Both the position numbers and the translations under genes were made by a program. DNA of 6,264 nucleotides from Caldivirga sp. (GTDB lineage Archaea; Thermoproteota; Thermoprotei; Thermoproteales; Thermocladiaceae): positions 1 to 6,264 of the forward strand of contig JAPWUH010000069.1 in the NCBI GenBank assembly GCA_028275645.1. Direction: 5' to 3'. Shown one piece after another: positions 6,101 through 6,264 of this stretch. Below the pieces are notes generated by a model that was not told the DNA's origin, did no database searches, and saw only the letters and a program-made list of their open reading frames with translations. The stretch's first letter is position 1. Each line of letters starts with the position of its first letter.

Positions 6101-6148
6101 ATTGGTGTTAGGTAGCAAAATCTGTATATTTTGCTACCTAACACCAAT
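6101..6148 (+). repeat. Palindromic unit 4 (21-bp perfect stem, 6-nt loop)
   Basis: The 42-bp unit at 6104-6145 is extended by ATT/AAT on its flanks, giving a perfect 21-bp stem (6101-6121 with 6128-6148) and the loop CTGTAT. The core (6116-6133) reads CAAAATCTGTATATTTTG. Relative to unit 3, core pairs 1-18 and 3-16 are changed on both sides so that pairing is kept. Confidence 0.9.
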
Positions 6149-6184
6149 CCAATACTGTTTAGTAGCCACCACATAGATAATTAA

Positions 6185-6196
6185 GGTGTTAGGTAG
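6185..6196 (+). repeat. Half unit 5 (left end only)
   Basis: A perfect GGTGTTAGGTAG end with no matching right end in the remaining 68 bp. The place where it should fall, about 6215-6226, is unrelated. The right half was lost, displaced by an insertion, or lies beyond the window at the far side of a large loop. Confidence 0.75.
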
Positions 6197-6218
6197 TTTT
6201 GCCTGATGGTGGGTTCCG

Positions 6219-6264
6219 TTAATGTGCTTCAGGGTTGCGCCTCCGCGGGAAGTCAATCCCATGG
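6219..6264 (-). other. Possible 3' end of an IS200/IS605-type tnpB/omega-RNA element (partial)
   Basis: Read on the minus strand, the window edge enters an open frame HGIDFPRRRNPEAH and stops at TAA 6221-6219. The same stretch folds into a hairpin at 6260-6232: GGG(A)TTG pairs CAACCC, and inside it CTTCC pairs GGAGG around CGC. A GC-rich hairpin overlapping a short C-terminal coding tail is what the 3' end of archaeal TnpB genes and their overlapping omega RNA looks like. The similarity is from memory only, and just 14 codons are visible. The sequence is much more GC-rich than the repeat cluster beside it, hinting at a different origin. Confidence 0.25.

Larger units (their letters stand above)
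5781..6196. repeat. Cluster of 42-bp palindromic units (four full, one half)
   Basis: This AT-rich, gene-free tail carries five occurrences of a unit with fixed ends and a variable core: GGTGTTAGGTAG-N18-CTACCTAACACC. Full units begin at 5781, 5938, 5993 and 6104, and a left half begins at 6185. Distances between units are irregular (115, 13, 69 and 39 bp), so this is not a tandem or CRISPR-type array. Each full unit keeps the same 42-bp length. No flanking target duplication is evident. Between units I see no gene. The only open frame, 5779-5961, is made largely of the inverted repeats themselves. The role is unknown; candidates are protein-binding sites, hairpin RNA processing sites, or a very small non-autonomous mobile palindrome. 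Confidence 0.85.

Noticed and set aside
5993..6148. Hairpins as intrinsic terminators of the HD gene
   Set aside because: They lie more than 260 bp past the stop and lack a following T-run. Archaeal termination does not usually need hairpins.
5781..6196. CRISPR array
   Set aside because: The repeats are palindromic, irregularly spaced (13-115 bp) and in mixed orientation, with no uniform spacers.

Overview
The window looks like part of a hyperthermophilic crenarchaeal chromosome, probably Thermoproteales (Caldivirga/Vulcanisaeta-like). The taxon is an inference. It rests on archaeal-type genes (NAC with a UBA domain, an archaeal/eukaryal-type TyrRS, a geranylgeranyl-reductase-family flavoprotein), on arginine written almost only as AGG, and on four genes with a TATA-like box centred 25-27 bp before the start codon, as in leaderless transcripts.

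Layout. Positions 1-786 hold the 3' end of an unidentified plus-strand gene, overlapped by a gene for an endonuclease III-related DNA glycosylase with an intact 4Fe-4S motif but Ser where the catalytic Asp is expected. This converges on nac (minus, 783-1175), the two stop codons interlocking. A 326-bp gap follows with several predicted hairpins and a hairpin bracketed by a 10-bp direct repeat. tyrS (1502-2623, plus) converges with a 17-bp overlap on a minus-strand FAD-dependent oxidoreductase (2607-3764). A 426-bp gap, AT-rich in its first half, carries divergent promoters for that oxidoreductase and for an HD-domain phosphohydrolase. The HD gene is best started at GTG 4191, because the longer reading frame from ATG 4128 runs through the TATA box.

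The last 535 bp contain no convincing complete gene. They hold a cluster of 42-bp palindromic units of the form GGTGTTAGGTAG-N18-CTACCTAACACC: four full copies and one left half. Two copies are almost perfect hairpins whose cores differ by compensatory base-pair changes. The other two are exact inverted copies of each other around a 117-bp spacer. The half copy abuts sequence that, on the minus strand, folds into a strong hairpin and could be the 3' end of an IS200/IS605-type tnpB/omega-RNA element leaving the window. This cluster is the part of the window most likely to be undescribed.

The protein genes are housekeeping functions (DNA repair, nascent-chain handling, tRNA charging, lipid or redox chemistry, nucleotide metabolism) in single-gene units on alternating strands. 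I see no multi-gene operon linking them and no defence or secretion system.
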